The notes under the pieces were generated by a model. That model made no database searches. It saw nothing but the letters and a program-made list of their open reading frames with translations, and was not told the origin of the DNA. The position numbers and the translations under genes are program-made. This document shows, one piece after another, positions 25,729-34,921 of a stretch of DNA of 35,525 bases; positions within the stretch are counted from its first letter, which is position 1, and the number at the start of each line of letters is the position of its first letter. Origin of the DNA: Streptomyces sp. NRRL F-5630 (GTDB lineage: Bacteria > Actinomycetota > Actinomycetes > Streptomycetales > Streptomycetaceae); the NCBI RefSeq assembly GCF_000719475.1, contig NZ_JOGO01000060.1, positions 1-35,525 on the forward strand. The letters run 5' to 3'.

Positions 25729-27420
25729 TCAGGCGGTCAGGCGGGCGACGGCTTCCTCGACCGGGAGTTCCTCGCGCTCGCCCGTGCGGCGGTCCTTGAG
25801 CTCGACGATGCCCTCGGCTGCGCGGCGGCCGGCGATGACGGTCTTCGGGACGCCGATGAGCTCCGCGTCGGTGAACTTGACGCCGGGCGAGACGCCCGCG
25901 CGGTCGTCGACGAGGACGCGAGCTCCCGCGGCGGCGAGCTTGTCGGCGATCTCCAGGGCCAGCTCGGTCTGGAGGACCTTGCCCGCGGCGACGACGTGGA
26001 CATCGGCCGGGGCGACCTCGGCGGGCCAGCACAGGCCCTTGTCGTCGGCGGTCTGCTCGGCGAGCGCGGCGACGGCGCGCGAGACACCGATGCCGTAGGA
26101 GCCCATCGTGACGCGGACCGGCTTGCCGTTCTGGCCGAGGACGTCGAGCTGGAAGGTGTCGGCGTACTTGCGGCCGAGCTGGAAGATATGGCCGATCTCG
26201 ATGGCGCGGTCGAGGTGGAGGCCCTGGCCGCAGTTGGGGCACGGGTCGCCCTCCTCGACGACGACGACATCGAGGTAGTCGTCGACCTCGAAGTCGCGGC
26301 CCGCGACGACGTTGCGCGCGTGGGTGTCGGGCTTGTTGGCGCCCGTGACCCAGGCGGTGCCGGGGGCGACGCGGGGGTCGGCGATGTAGCGGAGCTTCAG
26401 GCCCTGGGGGCCGACGTAGCCGCGTACCAGCTCGGGGTTCGCCTCGAAGTCCTCGGCGGTGACGATGTCGACGACGGCGGGCGCCAGGTGCTCGCCGAGC
26501 TTGCCGAGGTCGACCTCGCGGTCACCGGGGACGCCGACGGCGACGATCTCGCCGTCCACCTTGACCAGCAGGTTCTTGAGCGTCGCCGAGGCGGGCACGC
26601 CGAGGTGTTCGGCGAGGGTCTCGATCGTCGGCGTGTCGGGAGTGTCCAGCTCCTCGACCGGGCCATGCGCGGAACCGTCCACAGCGGCGCCCTTGAAGGT
26701 GACCGCCTCGGTGTTCGCGGCGAAACCGCAGTTGGGGCAGTCGGCGAAGGTATCCTCACCGGCGGCGGCGGGGGCGAGGAACTCCTCCGAGGCCGAACCG
26801 CCCATGGCTCCCGAGACGGCGGAGACGATGCGGTAGTCGAGGCCGAGGCGCGCGAAGATCTTGCGGTACGCCTCACGGTGCAGTGCGTACGACTCGGCGA
26901 GGCCCTCGTCGGTCGTGTCGAAGGAGTACGAGTCCTTCATGAGGAACTCGCGACCGCGCAGCACGCCGGAACGGGGACGCGCCTCATCGCGGTACTTCGT
27001 CTGGATCTGGTACAGCATGACCGGAAGGTCCTTGTACGAGGTGCACTGGTCCTTCACGACCTGCGTGAAGATCTCCTCGTGGGTCGGGCCGAGCAGGTAG
27101 TCGGCGCCCTTGCGGTCCTTCAGACGGAAGAGCAGGTCGCCGTACTCCTCCCAGCGCCCGGTCGCCTCGTAGGGCTCACGCGGCAGGAGCGCGGGCAGCA
27201 GGACCTCCTGGGCGCCGATGGCGTCCAGTTCCTCGCGGACGATCTGCGAGATGTTGTCGAGGACCTTCTTGCCGAGCGGCAGCCAGGACCAGATACCGGC
27301 GGCCGTACGGCGCACGTAGCCGGCACGGACCAGCAGCTTGTGGCTGAGCGTCTCGGCGTCCGCCGGGTCGTCACGCAATGTCTTGACCATCAATCGGGAC
27401 ATGCGCTGGACCTGGGCCAT
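25729..27420 (-). CDS. proS: Prolyl-tRNA synthetase, bacterial type (563 aa)
   Basis: Charges tRNA-Pro. Class II synthetase with motif 1 around residues 50-90 ([20 protein letters not shown]), the proline/ATP site GPTHEE (111-116), motif 2 [24 protein letters not shown], the editing insertion domain (about 225-400, including [21 protein letters not shown]), motif 3 [10 protein letters not shown], and the anticodon-binding domain. Length and architecture are those of the long bacterial form. The ATG at 27420 has AGGAG 6 nt upstream. Confidence 0.97.
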   Translation of the reverse strand: MAQVQRMSRLMVKTLRDDPADAETLSHKLLVRAGYVRRTAAGIWSWLPLGKKVLDNISQIVREELDAIGAQEVLLPALLPREPYEATGRWEEYGDLLFRLKDRKGADYLLGPTHEEIFTQVVKDQCTSYKDLPVMLYQIQTKYRDEARPRSGVLRGREFLMKDSYSFDTTDEGLAESYALHREAYRKIFARLGLDYRIVSAVSGAMGGSASEEFLAPAAAGEDTFADCPNCGFAANTEAVTFKGAAVDGSAHGPVEELDTPDTPTIETLAEHLGVPASATLKNLLVKVDGEIVAVGVPGDREVDLGKLGEHLAPAVVDIVTAEDFEANPELVRGYVGPQGLKLRYIADPRVAPGTAWVTGANKPDTHARNVVAGRDFEVDDYLDVVVVEEGDPCPNCGQGLHLDRAIEIGHIFQLGRKYADTFQLDVLGQNGKPVRVTMGSYGIGVSRAVAALAEQTADDKGLCWPAEVAPADVHVVAAGKVLQTELALEIADKLAAAGARVLVDDRAGVSPGVKFTDAELIGVPKTVIAGRRAAEGIVELKDRRTGEREELPVEEAVARLTA

Positions 27421-27489
27421 GGTGAACTCCTGCGAGGAAAGGGTGAGGGTGACGAGGTTAGCCGGGGCCCAGGGGCTGGCGGAAATCGG

Positions 27490-28074
27490 TTATGCCCGGC
27501 CGGGACGCGGGCCGCGCAGAGGCAACGTCGCGCCCATCACCGCGTACGGCAACGGTGCGCCCGGGAAGGCGATCTGCCGCGCGAGGTCGCGGTAACCGAG
27601 CGAGGCGTACAGGGCGCGCGCGGGACTGTCGCGGTCGATGGCGGAGAGGATCGAACGGGGCTGCGGCGCGGCGTCGGTCAGGCCGGTGATGAGAGCGCGG
27701 CCGATGCCGCGGTTCTGGTGGCGCGGGTGGACGTGCAGTTCGGTGATCACGAAGGAGTCGTCGAGCCACTCGTCGTTGCCGAGTCTGCGCAGGTACGGCT
27801 GCACGACCGTGGACCACCAGTGGGCGCGGTCGTTCGGGAGGCCGTAGACGAAGCCGACGAGGCGGTTCTCGGCCGTCGTGGCGCCGAGCGCCCGGGCGCC
27901 GGGAACGCCGAGGTGCCGCAGCACGATGTGGTGCCGTACGTCGATCTCCTCGTCGGTGAGGCCGAAGGCAAGGGCTTGCACGGCGAGTGCCTCGTCGACG
28001 CGGGCGGCCAGATCGAGCGGGCCGACCGTGATCTCGTCCGGGGTACTGGGGGTGTGCCCGGGGTTGCTCGACAT
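27490..28074 (-). CDS. GNAT-family N-acetyltransferase (194 aa)
   Basis: The acetyl-CoA-binding motif A is ITELHVHPRHQNRGIGRALITGL, preceded by strand GFVYGLPNDRAHWW and followed by the C-terminal DSPARALYASLGYRDLARQIAFPG. The substrate is unknown. Starts at ATG 28074, with little ribosome binding site. Lies 69 bp upstream of proS on the same strand and probably shares its transcript. Confidence 0.88.
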   Translation of the reverse strand: MSSNPGHTPSTPDEITVGPLDLAARVDEALAVQALAFGLTDEEIDVRHHIVLRHLGVPGARALGATTAENRLVGFVYGLPNDRAHWWSTVVQPYLRRLGNDEWLDDSFVITELHVHPRHQNRGIGRALITGLTDAAPQPRSILSAIDRDSPARALYASLGYRDLARQIAFPGAPLPYAVMGATLPLRGPRPGRA

Positions 28075-28225
28075 GCGGGGAGACTACCGGGCGTCGGGGG
28101 CGGGACGGCGGGGAGGGAGCGGGGGCGGGCGGGAAGAGCTGGTGCGGGCACAGGGACGGAGCCGGGGTGACGTGGTACGGGATGTGACATGGCCGGAGCG
28201 CCGAGCTGTCGCGTGGACACGGCGT

Positions 28226-28248
28226 CGTGGCATATGCGACGTCGCGTG
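28226..28248 (+). repeat. CATAT-type palindromic module, intergenic copy
   Basis: These 23 bases are identical to 30409-30431. Core TGGCATATGCGACGTCGCGT. Confidence 0.85.
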
Positions 28249-28283
28249 GCGCCGTGCTCGGCTTCCGTACGACGCGGAGTCGA

Positions 28284-28306
28284 CAACTCGGGAACACGTC
28301 GCGTGA
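28284..28306 (+). repeat. Dispersed 23-bp repeat, copy 2
   Basis: Identical to 865-887 (core GGGAACACGTCGCGTGA). Lies 36 bp from the CATAT-type module at 28226-28248. Confidence 0.8.
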
Positions 28307-28362
28307 GTTGGACGTGGAGAGGAGCGCCGTCCCGCCTCCCCCGTCACGCGCCGTGCCGACCC

Positions 28363-29148
28363 TCAGTGCGCGCCGTACCCGTCTCGGAAGACCGGCGCCT
28401 TCTCTCCGGCCTCGACGGGCACGTGCAACCTGTTCTGGCGCGGCGGCATGGGGCAGTTGTACTGGTCCGAGAATCCGCACGGCGGGACGAAGGCGCGGTT
28501 GAAGTCGAGGACGACGCGCTGTGGCCCGTTGTCCCGTTCGTCGCGCTGCACGAAGAGGAAACGGCCCGCACCGTAGGTGCTCGTTCCGTTCGTCGGGTCG
28601 CCGAAGACGAGCAGGAGGGTGCCGTCGTCGTCGAAGGCGCTGAGGGTGTAGGCGGTGCCGTCGAGAGTGAGCCGCAGGTCGCCGGGGACGACCAGGTCGC
28701 GCGTACCCCCGTTGTCACGGATGTGCTCGAAGGGCACCGTCCTCGCGCCCTGCACCGGCTCGTACTCGGCCTCCAGGACCCAGTCGGGGCGGTACGGGAA
28801 GGTGTCGACGGAGTCGAAGTGCCGCGCTGCGGGCGAGCGCGGGTCCCAGCGGCGCAGTCCGTACTCGGGGCGCCCGCTGACCGGCTCGGTGCGTTCCAGG
28901 GTCGTGAGGGTCTGCCCCTCCCCTAGTTCGGCCCGCGCCGCGTCGAGGTCGGGGCGCTCGCCCAGGGGCGCCCAGCGGGTCTCGACGAGGGCGAGGTTGC
29001 CCTGCGGTGCGGTGAGGGCGGCGCGACGTCGCGCGCGCCATTCCTCCCATGCGGCGCGCTCCGTCGCGACATCGCGGGCGGCGTGCTGCGTCGCGACGTC
29101 GCGAGGGGCGGCGCCTTTCGGGCCGGCGCCGTCGGTCGGGTCAGTCAT
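28363..29148 (-). CDS. DUF1684 domain protein (261 aa)
   Basis: The DUF1684 pattern is clear: a helix ERAAWEEWRARRRAALTAPQGNLAL, then FPYRPDWVLEAEYEP, the strand LRLTLDGTAYTLSAFDDDGTLLLVFGDPTNG, and the C-terminal hallmark VVLDFNRAFVPPCGFSDQYN with CPMPP. The family is widespread in actinobacteria; the enzymatic role is unknown. The ATG at 29148 has GAGGCAGGAA upstream. Residues 10-30 (APRDVATQHAARDVATERAA) precede the domain and are encoded by two GACGTCGCG-type repeats, one an exact 12-mer at 29092-29103. Confidence 0.88.
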   Translation of the reverse strand: MTDPTDGAGPKGAAPRDVATQHAARDVATERAAWEEWRARRRAALTAPQGNLALVETRWAPLGERPDLDAARAELGEGQTLTTLERTEPVSGRPEYGLRRWDPRSPAARHFDSVDTFPYRPDWVLEAEYEPVQGARTVPFEHIRDNGGTRDLVVPGDLRLTLDGTAYTLSAFDDDGTLLLVFGDPTNGTSTYGAGRFLFVQRDERDNGPQRVVLDFNRAFVPPCGFSDQYNCPMPPRQNRLHVPVEAGEKAPVFRDGYGAH

Positions 29149-29334
29149 TTCCTGCCTCGCTTTTCTGGGGGTAAGGGGCCTGGCAGGCGCGGCGAAGGCG
29201 CGTCGCGCGATCGGCACCATGTCGCCCGCGACCTGCGCGAACGCCGCGTCGGTCGTCGTGCGCGGCACTGGGCTCCGGCACCGTAGCGGAGCCCGGTCCA
29301 GGTCCCCCGCACCGGTACGGAGCCAGGGTTCCAT

Positions 29335-30177
29335 TCAGAAGAGGATGCTGGCGAAGGCGCCCGTCTCCTGGAAGCCGACGCGGCGGTACGTGGCGCGCGC
29401 CGCAGTGTTGAAGTCGTTCACGTACAGGCTCGCCACCGGGGCTATGTCGCGCAGCGCGTACGCCAGGACCGCCGCCATACCCGGTGCGGCGAGCCCGCGA
29501 CCCCGGTACTCCGGGTTGACCCAGACACCCTGGATCTGGCACGCCTCAGGGGTCGTCGCGCCGATCTCGGCCTTGAAGACGACCTTGCCGTTGTCGATGC
29601 GGGCGAAGGAACGTCCGGCGTTGATGAGCTCGGCGACGCGCGCCTGATAGAGGAGCCCACCGTCCCCCGCGAGCGGGGAGATCCCGACCTCCTCAGTGAA
29701 CATCGCGACGCACGCGGGCATCAGCGTCTCGACCTCGTCGCCGCGTACGCGGCGTACGAGTGGGTCGGGAGGTACGTCGGACACTTGGTCCGCGGTCATG
29801 AGGGGCTGGCAGGCCCGGACCTCACGGGCGGGGCCCCAGTACGGTTCGAGCAGGGACCAGAGCAGGCGTGTGGGTTCGGCCGGTCCCACGATCGACGAGC
29901 AGCGCCGGCCGGCGCGACGGGCGCGCTCGGCGAAGGCGCGCACGGCCTCGGGTACCGCGCAGATGGGGACGAGGTTCGCCCCGGCGTAGCACAGCGACGT
30001 GAGGTGGCCGCGCTGGTACCAGCCCCACATCTCGCCACCGAGGCGCCAAGGGTCGAGACCGGCCACCTGGACGCGGGAGGTGACGAAGGCGTTCGCCACC
30101 GGGTCCTGGCGCAGGACGGCCAAGGCGGCGTCCAGGTCTTCGGGACCGAGGACCCTGGTGGTGGTCTGAGTCAACAC
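29335..30177 (-). CDS. GNAT acetyltransferase with DUF4081-type N-terminal half (280 aa)
   Basis: The C-terminal GNAT half has VVFKAEIGATTPEACQIQGVWVNPEYRGRGLAAPGMAAVL and the terminal YVNDFNTAARATYRRVGFQE. The N-terminal half (VLGPEDLDAALAVLRQDPVANAFVTSRV; GWYQRGHLTSLCYAGANLVP) matches the DUF4081 domain. Orthologues lie directly after ispG in Streptomyces and mycobacteria (Rv2867c next to gcpE and rip), so the order supports the call. The start is GTG at 30177; GAGG lies about 14 nt upstream. Substrate unknown. Confidence 0.9.
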   Translation of the reverse strand: MLTQTTTRVLGPEDLDAALAVLRQDPVANAFVTSRVQVAGLDPWRLGGEMWGWYQRGHLTSLCYAGANLVPICAVPEAVRAFAERARRAGRRCSSIVGPAEPTRLLWSLLEPYWGPAREVRACQPLMTADQVSDVPPDPLVRRVRGDEVETLMPACVAMFTEEVGISPLAGDGGLLYQARVAELINAGRSFARIDNGKVVFKAEIGATTPEACQIQGVWVNPEYRGRGLAAPGMAAVLAYALRDIAPVASLYVNDFNTAARATYRRVGFQETGAFASILF

Positions 30178-30403
30178 GTTCGAAGCGCCTCACCGTACGG
30201 GCTACTGGTTTTGGCACTGTACCCGTCGCGCGGACGACGCGCTCCGGGGACGGGGAGCAGCGGGCCGAGCGGTCGATGGGGCCCGGTGCTGCCGTGGGGT
30301 CGCACGGTGGCAGGCGGCGTCGCATATGCCCCTGGCGTATACAACGTCGCGTCGGCAGGGATGACGCGGCGTGCGCGACGCGAGGTCAGTGCCCACACCG
30401 CCG

Positions 30404-30444
30404 CGCGACGTGGCATATGCGACGTCGCGTGTGACCAGGCACGA
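30404..30444 (+). repeat. CATAT-loop hairpin plus directional tail, reference copy
   Basis: The hairpin is CGCGACGTGGC / GCGACGTCGCG with loop ATAT (10 of 11 pairs), followed by GTGTGACCAGGCACGA. The part 30405-30444 matches 32165-32204 at 37 of 40 positions; 30409-30431 equals 28226-28248; 30404-30424 equals 1789-1809. Confidence 0.87.
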
Positions 30445-30549
30445 CGCCCTCCACACCGAACCCGCCGGGCGCGACGTCGTCGCCCACGCGCCGTCGCTCC
30501 CCCACTCACCCACGCCATCGCACCGCACCGCGGGCCCCCACACACGAGC

Positions 30550-30577
30550 GGCCCGGGGACGTGAGCGTCCCCAGGCC
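30550..30577 (-). terminator. Terminator of ispG
   Basis: A 12-bp stem, GGCCCGGGGACG (30550-30561) against 30566-30577, with one T:G pair on the minus strand and a 4-nt loop, 15 nt after the ispG stop. Confidence 0.8.
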
Positions 30578-30591
30578 GTCAGTGGTACGAC

Positions 30592-31746
30592 TCAGCTGAC
30601 GGAGACCTCGGGCTCACCGGACGTGATGCCGTCGGCCTCCATCTGCGCGGCGATCTTCTGCGCCTCGTCGATGAGGGTCTCCACGATCTTCGACTCGGGG
30701 ACGGTTTTGATGACCTCGCCCTTGACGAAGATCTGGCCCTTGCCGTTACCGGAGGCGACCCCGAGGTCGGCCTCGCGAGCCTCGCCCGGCCCGTTGACGA
30801 CGCAGCCCATGACCGCGACGCGCAGCGGGACCTCCATGCCATCGAGCCCGGCGGTGACCTCGTTGGCGAGCTTGTAGACATCGACCTGGGCGCGCCCGCA
30901 GGAGGGGCAGGAGACGATCTCCAGGCGGCGCGGCTTGAGGTTGAGGGACTCCAGGATCTGGAGGCCGACCTTGACCTCCTCGGCCGGCGGCGCCGAGAGG
31001 GAGACGCGGATCGTGTCGCCGATGCCCTCGGCGAGCAGCGCGCCGAAGGCCACGGCGGACTTGATGGTGCCCTGGAAGGCCGGTCCGGCTTCGGTGACAC
31101 CGAGGTGGAGGGGGTAGTCGCACGCCTGCGCGAGCTGACGGTAGGCGTTGACCATGACGACGGGGTCGTTGTGCTTGACCGAGATCTTGATGTCCCGGAA
31201 GCCGTGCTCCTCGAAGAGCGACGCCTCCCATAGGGCGGACTCGACGAGCGCCTCGGGCGTGGCCTTGCCGTACTTCTGGAGGAGCCGCCTGTCGAGCGAA
31301 CCGGCGTTGACGCCGATGCGGATCGGCACGCCCGCGTCGCCCGCGGCCTTGGCGATCTCCTTGACCTTGTCGTCGAACTGCTTGATGTTGCCCGGGTTGA
31401 CCCGGACCGCCGCGCAGCCCGCGTCGATGGCGGCGAAGACGTACTTCGGCTGGAAGTGGATGTCCGCGATCACGGGGATCTGCGACTTGCGCGCGATGAC
31501 GGGCAGCGCGTCGGCGTCGTCCTGCGTCGGGCAGGCGACGCGCACGATCTGGCAGCCGGACGCCGTCAGCTCGGCGATCTGCTGGAGCGTCGCGCCGATG
31601 TCGGAGGTGCGTGTGGTGGTCATCGACTGGACGGACACGGGGGCGCCGCCACCGACGGGGACGCTCCCGACCTGGATCTGCCGGCTCTTCCTGCGCTCGG
31701 CGAGCTGGGTAGGAACGGACGGCATTCCCAGTGAAATCGCAGTCAT
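30592..31746 (-). CDS. ispG: 4-hydroxy-3-methylbut-2-enyl-diphosphate synthase (384 aa)
   Basis: Converts ME-cPP to HMBPP in the MEP isoprenoid pathway. The TIM-barrel part begins [20 protein letters not shown] and contains [19 protein letters not shown] and RVNPGNIK. The [4Fe-4S] cysteines are C280 and C283 ([11 protein letters not shown]) and C315 ([10 protein letters not shown]), with the conserved Glu following. The sequence is very close to Streptomyces IspG, including the N-terminus [12 protein letters not shown], which fixes the ATG at 31746 although its ribosome binding site is weak. Works with dxr encoded 1.9 kb upstream. Confidence 0.97.
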   Translation of the reverse strand: MTAISLGMPSVPTQLAERRKSRQIQVGSVPVGGGAPVSVQSMTTTRTSDIGATLQQIAELTASGCQIVRVACPTQDDADALPVIARKSQIPVIADIHFQPKYVFAAIDAGCAAVRVNPGNIKQFDDKVKEIAKAAGDAGVPIRIGVNAGSLDRRLLQKYGKATPEALVESALWEASLFEEHGFRDIKISVKHNDPVVMVNAYRQLAQACDYPLHLGVTEAGPAFQGTIKSAVAFGALLAEGIGDTIRVSLSAPPAEEVKVGLQILESLNLKPRRLEIVSCPSCGRAQVDVYKLANEVTAGLDGMEVPLRVAVMGCVVNGPGEAREADLGVASGNGKGQIFVKGEVIKTVPESKIVETLIDEAQKIAAQMEADGITSGEPEVSVS

Positions 31747-32276
31747 CTGCAGTGCAACCCCAACGTGTGGATATCGGTCCCGGAATCCTCGGGCTCCGTC
31801 ACCCGAGATTACGTCACTACCGGATAGAGGGAACACGGACCCGCACCGGGTCACCTGTTCGTCGGTCGCACGCCACCTGCCCGGCGCCGCACGGACGACC
31901 GCCGTACGTCGCGTCCCGCCTCGTCATTCGCCCTGTACGGTGCGACGTCGCGCACCGCACGCGGCGTCGCCTGGTGCGACGTCGCGTTCCCGTCTCGTCG
32001 CGCGGGGCGGTACGGGGCGCTACGTCGCACGCCGTATGCCGCGTCGCACGAAGCACGCGGGGCGGCGTACGGCGCGCGTCTCGGCGGCCGGATGCGTCTG
32101 GGCGACGTCGCGTCGTACGCGGTGGCGGCGCCCCGTCCACGCGGCGCAGCGCGTGCACGACGACGCGACGTCGCATATTCCACGTCGCGTGTGACCAGGC
32201 ACGATACCCGCCGCGCCGAACCCGGCCGCGCACCCTGTTGCGACGCCCCGTCGCCCTGCGGCGAGGCCCTGGCGCG
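31747..32276. other. Repeat-rich gap between the site-2 protease gene and ispG
   Basis: No gene. The half next to the protease gene (31890-32210) is packed with GTACGTCGCGTCC, GTGCGACGTCGCG and GGCGACGTCGCGTCG words and one CATAT-loop module. The half next to ispG (31747-31890) is free of them and has a TAATCT hexamer on the minus strand (near 31808-31813) that could be a -10 for ispG, without a good -35. Confidence 0.5.
32162..32204 (+). repeat. CATATT-loop hairpin plus directional tail
   Basis: The hairpin ACGCGACGTCG / CCACGTCGCGT with loop CATATT (10 of 11 pairs) is followed by GTGTGACCAGGCACGA. The stretch 32182-32204 is identical to 30422-30444. Confidence 0.85.
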
Positions 32277-32314
32277 CCGTCGCGCCACGCGTCGTCCTCC
32301 GCGTGGCGCGACGG
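32277..32314 (-). terminator. Terminator of the dxr-site-2 protease pair
   Basis: Perfect 15-bp stem CCGTCGCGCCACGCG (32277-32291) with 32300-32314 and an 8-nt loop, 7 nt after the protease stop. Confidence 0.82.
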
Positions 32315-32321
32315 TGCGGCG

Positions 32322-33623
32322 TCACGTGATCTTGACCGGGTTCACCAGGTCGGCGATGAACACGAGCAGCGTGAAGCACACGAAGACGCCCGCGACCACG
32401 TACGCCACCGGCATCAGCTTCGCGACGTCGAAGGGGCCCGGGTCGGGGCGGCGGAAGACGCGGGCCGTGTGGCGGCGTACCGCCTCCCACAGCGCGCCCG
32501 CGATGTGCCCGCCGTCGAGGGGCAGCAGGGGCAGCATGTTGAAGAGGAACAGGGAGAGATTGAAGCCCGCGACGAGGAACAGCATCATCGCGATCTGGTT
32601 CTCCGGCGGGATGTCGAGGGTGAACACCTCGCCGCCCACGCGCGCCGCGCCGAGGACGCCCATCGGCGAGTCCTGCTTGCGCTCCCCGCCGTCGAACGCA
32701 GCGTTCCACAGGTCGGGGATCTTGGAGGGCAGCGCCAGCATCGACTGGACGCCGTTCTCCATCATGGTGCCCATCTGGTCGACGGACTGCCCGAAGGACT
32801 GCTTGACGATGCCCGAGGCCGGCGTGAAGCCGAGGAAGCCCGCCGTGACGTACTGGCCGTCGACGACGCCGCCGTCACCGTCGGTCTTGGCGACCTGGTT
32901 CTCTATGACGTCGGCGTGGAGCGTACGGCGCGTGCCGTCGCGTTCGACCGTGATCGTCGCCGTGCCGCGCGAGGCGCGGATGCGGGACTGGAGGACGCTG
33001 TAGTCGTCGACGGACTGCCCGTTGTAGGCGACGATCTTGTCGCCCGGCTTGAGTCCGGCGGCCTTGGCGGGTGCCGGGGCGTCGCCCTTGGCGCAGGTGT
33101 CGCGGTTCTCGCTCTGGTTGATGACGCAGTCGGAGACCGTGCTGACCGTGGTGGTCTGCGTGTTCAGGCCGAAGGTCATCATGACGCCGAAGAAGATCGC
33201 GGCGGCGAGCACCAGGTTCATGAACGGGCCCGCGAACATGACGATGACGCGCTTCCAGGGCTTGCGCGTGTAGAACATGCGCGTCTCGTCGCCCGGTTCG
33301 AGTTCCTCGTACGCGGCGGAGCGGGCGTCCTCGATCATGCCGCGCCAGGGCGACGTGGAACGCGCCTCGATGCGTCCGTCGGGTCCCGGCGGGAACATCC
33401 CGATCATGCGGATGTAGCCGCCGAGCGGCACGGCCTTGAGGCCGTACTCGGTGTCGCCCTTCTTGCGCGAGAAGAGCGTCGGCCCGAAGCCGACCATGTA
33501 TTGCGGCACACGGATGCCGAAGAGCTTCGCGGTGGAAAGGTGCCCCAGCTCGTGCCAGGCGATCGAGAACAGCAGCCCGATCACGAAGACGACTATGCCG
33601 AGGATCGTCATCAATACGGTCAC
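32322..33623 (-). CDS. rseP: Site-2 intramembrane zinc metalloprotease, RseP/Rip1 type (433 aa)
   Basis: Cleaves membrane-embedded substrates such as anti-sigma factors. The first helix carries the zinc motif [15 protein letters not shown] (H24, E25, H28). A conserved loop [35 protein letters not shown] follows, then helix 2 ([16 protein letters not shown]), one PDZ domain ([22 protein letters not shown]), and the third metal-ligand motif [13 protein letters not shown] (D370). Start at GTG 33623, whose GTGA overlaps the dxr stop and which has GGAGG upstream; ATG at 33611 is less likely. The pairing with dxr and ispG is conserved in actinobacteria (Rip1, Rv2869c). Confidence 0.95.
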   Translation of the reverse strand: MTVLMTILGIVVFVIGLLFSIAWHELGHLSTAKLFGIRVPQYMVGFGPTLFSRKKGDTEYGLKAVPLGGYIRMIGMFPPGPDGRIEARSTSPWRGMIEDARSAAYEELEPGDETRMFYTRKPWKRVIVMFAGPFMNLVLAAAIFFGVMMTFGLNTQTTTVSTVSDCVINQSENRDTCAKGDAPAPAKAAGLKPGDKIVAYNGQSVDDYSVLQSRIRASRGTATITVERDGTRRTLHADVIENQVAKTDGDGGVVDGQYVTAGFLGFTPASGIVKQSFGQSVDQMGTMMENGVQSMLALPSKIPDLWNAAFDGGERKQDSPMGVLGAARVGGEVFTLDIPPENQIAMMLFLVAGFNLSLFLFNMLPLLPLDGGHIAGALWEAVRRHTARVFRRPDPGPFDVAKLMPVAYVVAGVFVCFTLLVFIADLVNPVKIT

Positions 33624-34870
33624 GCAGTGGCCTCCACTGTCGCCTTCGCAGCAAGTTCGCGTGCCCGGGCCCGCGCCCAGGTCTCCGCGTCGAGAACGTC
33701 CTCAAGCGTCAGGGCGGTTCCCGCCGCCGGCGTGCCGTGCTCGGCCACCACGGCGGTCACCGTGTCCATGATCGCGTTGAAGGCGAGGGCGCCCTTGAGA
33801 AAAGCGTCCACACATTCCTCGTTGGCGGCATTGAACACCGCCGGAGCCGTCCCCGCGAGCCGCCCCACGTGCCGGGCGAGTCCGACCGAGGGGAACGCCT
33901 CGTCGTCGAGCGGGAAGAACTCCCAGGACGAGGCGGTGCTCCAGTCGAAGCCCTGCGCGGCGTCGGGCACGCGCTCGGGCCAGCCGAGGCCGATCGCGAT
34001 GGGGCCGCGCATGTCGGGCGGCGTCGCCTGCGCGAGCGTCGACCCGTCCACGAACTCCACCATCGAGTGCACGTAGGACTGCGGGTGCACGACGACCTCG
34101 ATGCGCTCGAAGGGAATGTCGTAGAGGAGGTGCGCCTCGATGACCTCCAGGCCCTTGTTGACGAGCGTCGCGGAGTTGACGGTGATGACCGGGCCCATGG
34201 ACCACGTGGGGTGCGCGAGCGCGTCCTGCGGGGTGACGGTGGCCAGTTCGGCCCTCGTACGGCCCCGGAAGGGCCCTCCGGAGGCCGTTACGACGAGCTT
34301 GCGCACCTCGGCGCGCGTGCCGGCGGCGAGCGCCTGGAAGAGCGCGGCGTGCTCGGAGTCGACGGGAATGATCTGGCCCGGCGCCGCGAGCTCCTTGACG
34401 AGCGGGCCGCCGACGATGAGCGACTCCTTGTTGGCGAGCGCGAGAGTGCGCCCGGCCTTCAGCGCCGCGAGCGTGGGGGCGAGGCCGATGGAACCGGTGA
34501 TGCCGTTGAGCACCGTATGGCACGGCGACGCCGCGAGATGCGTCGCGGCGTCGGGGCCCGCCAGGATCTCGGGCAGCGGCTCCGCGCCGTACTGCGCGGA
34601 CAGCGCTTCGCGCAGCTGGGGCACGAGGTCTTCGCGCGCCACCGCGACGTGGTCGACGCGCAGGCGATACGCCTGCTCGGCGAGCAGGCCGACCCTGCCG
34701 CCCGCCGCGGAGAGCGCGGTGACCCGGAAGCGGTCCGGGTTGCGCAGGACGAGGTCCACGGCCTGCGTGCCGATGGAGCCCGTGGAGCCGAGCACGACGA
34801 TGTCGCGACGTCCCGGCGTGGCGTCGTAGCGGAGATGGGGGTCGGCGAGTGGAGCAGGACTGTCGGTCAT
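33620..34870 (-). CDS. dxr: 1-deoxy-D-xylulose 5-phosphate reductoisomerase (416 aa)
   Basis: First committed step of the MEP pathway: DXP to MEP with NADPH and a divalent metal. NADPH loop [14 protein letters not shown] (G28-G34), [12 protein letters not shown], metal ligands in [22 protein letters not shown], and the substrate helix [19 protein letters not shown], then MVEFVDGS. Length is normal. ATG at 34870 is the usual start, with only a G-run directly before it. Overlaps the protease gene by 4 bp, so the two are translationally coupled. Confidence 0.97.
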   Translation of the reverse strand: MTDSPAPLADPHLRYDATPGRRDIVVLGSTGSIGTQAVDLVLRNPDRFRVTALSAAGGRVGLLAEQAYRLRVDHVAVAREDLVPQLREALSAQYGAEPLPEILAGPDAATHLAASPCHTVLNGITGSIGLAPTLAALKAGRTLALANKESLIVGGPLVKELAAPGQIIPVDSEHAALFQALAAGTRAEVRKLVVTASGGPFRGRTRAELATVTPQDALAHPTWSMGPVITVNSATLVNKGLEVIEAHLLYDIPFERIEVVVHPQSYVHSMVEFVDGSTLAQATPPDMRGPIAIGLGWPERVPDAAQGFDWSTASSWEFFPLDDEAFPSVGLARHVGRLAGTAPAVFNAANEECVDAFLKGALAFNAIMDTVTAVVAEHGTPAAGTALTLEDVLDAETWARARARELAAKATVEATA

Positions 34871-34921
34871 CCCCCCATTCTCGCCATAAGACCTGTGCGT
34901 GAGGACATCGCGTCCCGGAAG

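Larger units (their letters stand above)
28075..28362. other. Gap between DUF1684 gene and GNAT gene
   Basis: Contains two dispersed repeats (28226-28248 and 28284-28306). Should also contain the promoter of the GNAT-proS transcript, which I could not place. Confidence 0.45.
30178..30591. other. Repeat-rich gap between ispG and the DUF4081 GNAT gene
   Basis: No gene. Contains the best full copy of the CATAT-loop module (30404-30444), a related GTCGCATATGCCCC stretch near 30318 followed by AACGTCGCGTCGG near 30344, and the ispG terminator at the right end. Confidence 0.55.

Noticed and set aside
25996..28170. 724-codon plus-strand frame across proS and the GNAT gene
   Set aside because: Antisense shadow; both minus-strand genes have complete motifs, ribosome binding site or family-normal starts.
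30175..30200. GTTCGAAGC resembling a tRNA T-loop
   Set aside because: No acceptor or anticodon stems can be formed around it; it is the leader of the GNAT gene.
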